The translations under genes and the position numbers were made by a program. From contig NZ_JAFCJS010000001.1 in the NCBI RefSeq assembly GCF_018130825.1, positions 620,001 to 684,000 of the forward strand: DNA of 64,000 bases. Direction: 5' to 3'. Below are positions 63,768 to 64,000 of the stretch, one piece after another. The stretch's first letter is position 1, and the number at the start of each line of letters is the position of its first letter. Under the pieces are notes generated by a model. The model saw only the letters and a program-made list of their open reading frames with translations, made no database searches and had not been told where the DNA came from. The stretch comes from Bradyrhizobium liaoningense. Its GTDB lineage: Bacteria; Pseudomonadota; Alphaproteobacteria; Rhizobiales; Xanthobacteraceae.

Positions 63768-63923
63768 GAAGCGCCCCAACCGCGCTGGCGACCGACCGCG
63801 CGGTGCGCCGTTCAAGATTCGGCGACCCCAAAAGCGTTGGAACCCTAAAGGGGGAGCGGCATGTTTTTCAAATCTTTTCCCGCGATGTCCGGAGTTTCAC
63901 GGGAATCCCGCGAGGCTGGCCGA

Positions 63924-64000
63924 TCAAGCCGAGATCGCCTTGGCAGAGCCCACTTCGTTGCGCAGCAGGAATTTCTGGATCTTGCCGGTGGAGGTCTTGG
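63924..64000 (-). CDS. Acyl-CoA synthetase / AMP-dependent ligase, C-terminus only (partial)
   Basis: The last 25 codons of a minus-strand gene cut by the window edge. They read KTSTGKIQKFLLRNEVGSA and end in AISA. The TGKIQKFLLR motif, with its catalytic lysine, is the C-terminal signature of acyl-CoA/fatty-acid CoA ligases. Nothing more can be said about its substrate. Confidence 0.75.
   Translation of the reverse strand, partial: KTSTGKIQKFLLRNEVGSAKAISA

Overview
The window looks like a chromosomal segment of a slow-growing Bradyrhizobium-type alphaproteobacterium. The evidence is high GC with strong third-position GC, long antisense shadow frames, dispersed palindromic intergenic repeats ending in GGGTGGG or CCCACCC, and household genes typical of Rhizobiales (DUF1476 ATPase inhibitor, DUF2147, DUF1993, LTXXQ proteins, many small membrane proteins). 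No integrase, transposase or plasmid gene was seen. The two edges cut genes: a CysJ-type flavoprotein at the left and an acyl-CoA synthetase at the right.

Layout. 1-9.4 kb: sulfite-reductase-type flavoprotein, a small membrane protein between two palindromic repeats, the 5-oxoprolinase genes pxpB-pxpC-pxpA, an RraA-like protein with a hydroxynitrile-lyase-like cupin, secreted proteins, and a PheC-like periplasmic protein. 9.5-15 kb: a 2-hydroxyacid dehydrogenase and a complete sugar-type ABC importer. 15.5-23.2 kb: LTXXQ protein, response regulator, glucokinase, nicotinamidase, a PhaC-like hydrolase, NAD+ synthetase and a GrlR-like protein. 23.6-29.9 kb: TIM-barrel isomerase and a dipeptide-type ABC importer whose last permease gene is frameshifted. 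29.9-35.3 kb: a compact ribosomal-peptide (thiazole/oxazole-modified) locus with SagB-type dehydrogenase, fused E1-like/YcaO cyclodehydratase and a cysteine-rich precursor, divergent from a two-domain VOC protein. 35.5-45.7 kb: ilvD, tRNA-Ser(UGA), many small or secreted proteins, GNAT, UPF0114 and RlpA. 45.7-52.8 kb: a giant autotransporter with nine IPT/TIG repeats, divergent from three tail-collar proteins and a GNAT. 52.8-60.6 kb: epoxide-hydrolase-like protein, then an operon-like row of dacF-like, tmk, holB, metG (with a histone-H1-like lysine-rich N-terminal extension), tatD and an MBL hydrolase. 60.6-63.8 kb: two paralogous autotransporter-type barrels.

How the genes work together. 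The modified-peptide locus is the most likely undescribed system. A 143-residue precursor carries 17 cysteines and 9 arginines in its last 55 residues. The adjacent YcaO protein has the E1-like zinc motifs and the YcaO ATP-site motifs needed to turn cysteines into thiazolines, and the SagB-type enzyme should oxidise them to thiazoles. A perfect 10-bp hairpin lies between precursor and enzyme genes and may set the high precursor-to-enzyme ratio. No exporter or dedicated protease is visible nearby.

Three genes (the DppC-type permease, a small secreted protein near 6.1 kb, and the barrel gene starting near 62.0 kb) show small indels relative to the expected reading frame. They may be real decay or assembly errors. 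All family names come from recognising motifs by eye; no database search was run.
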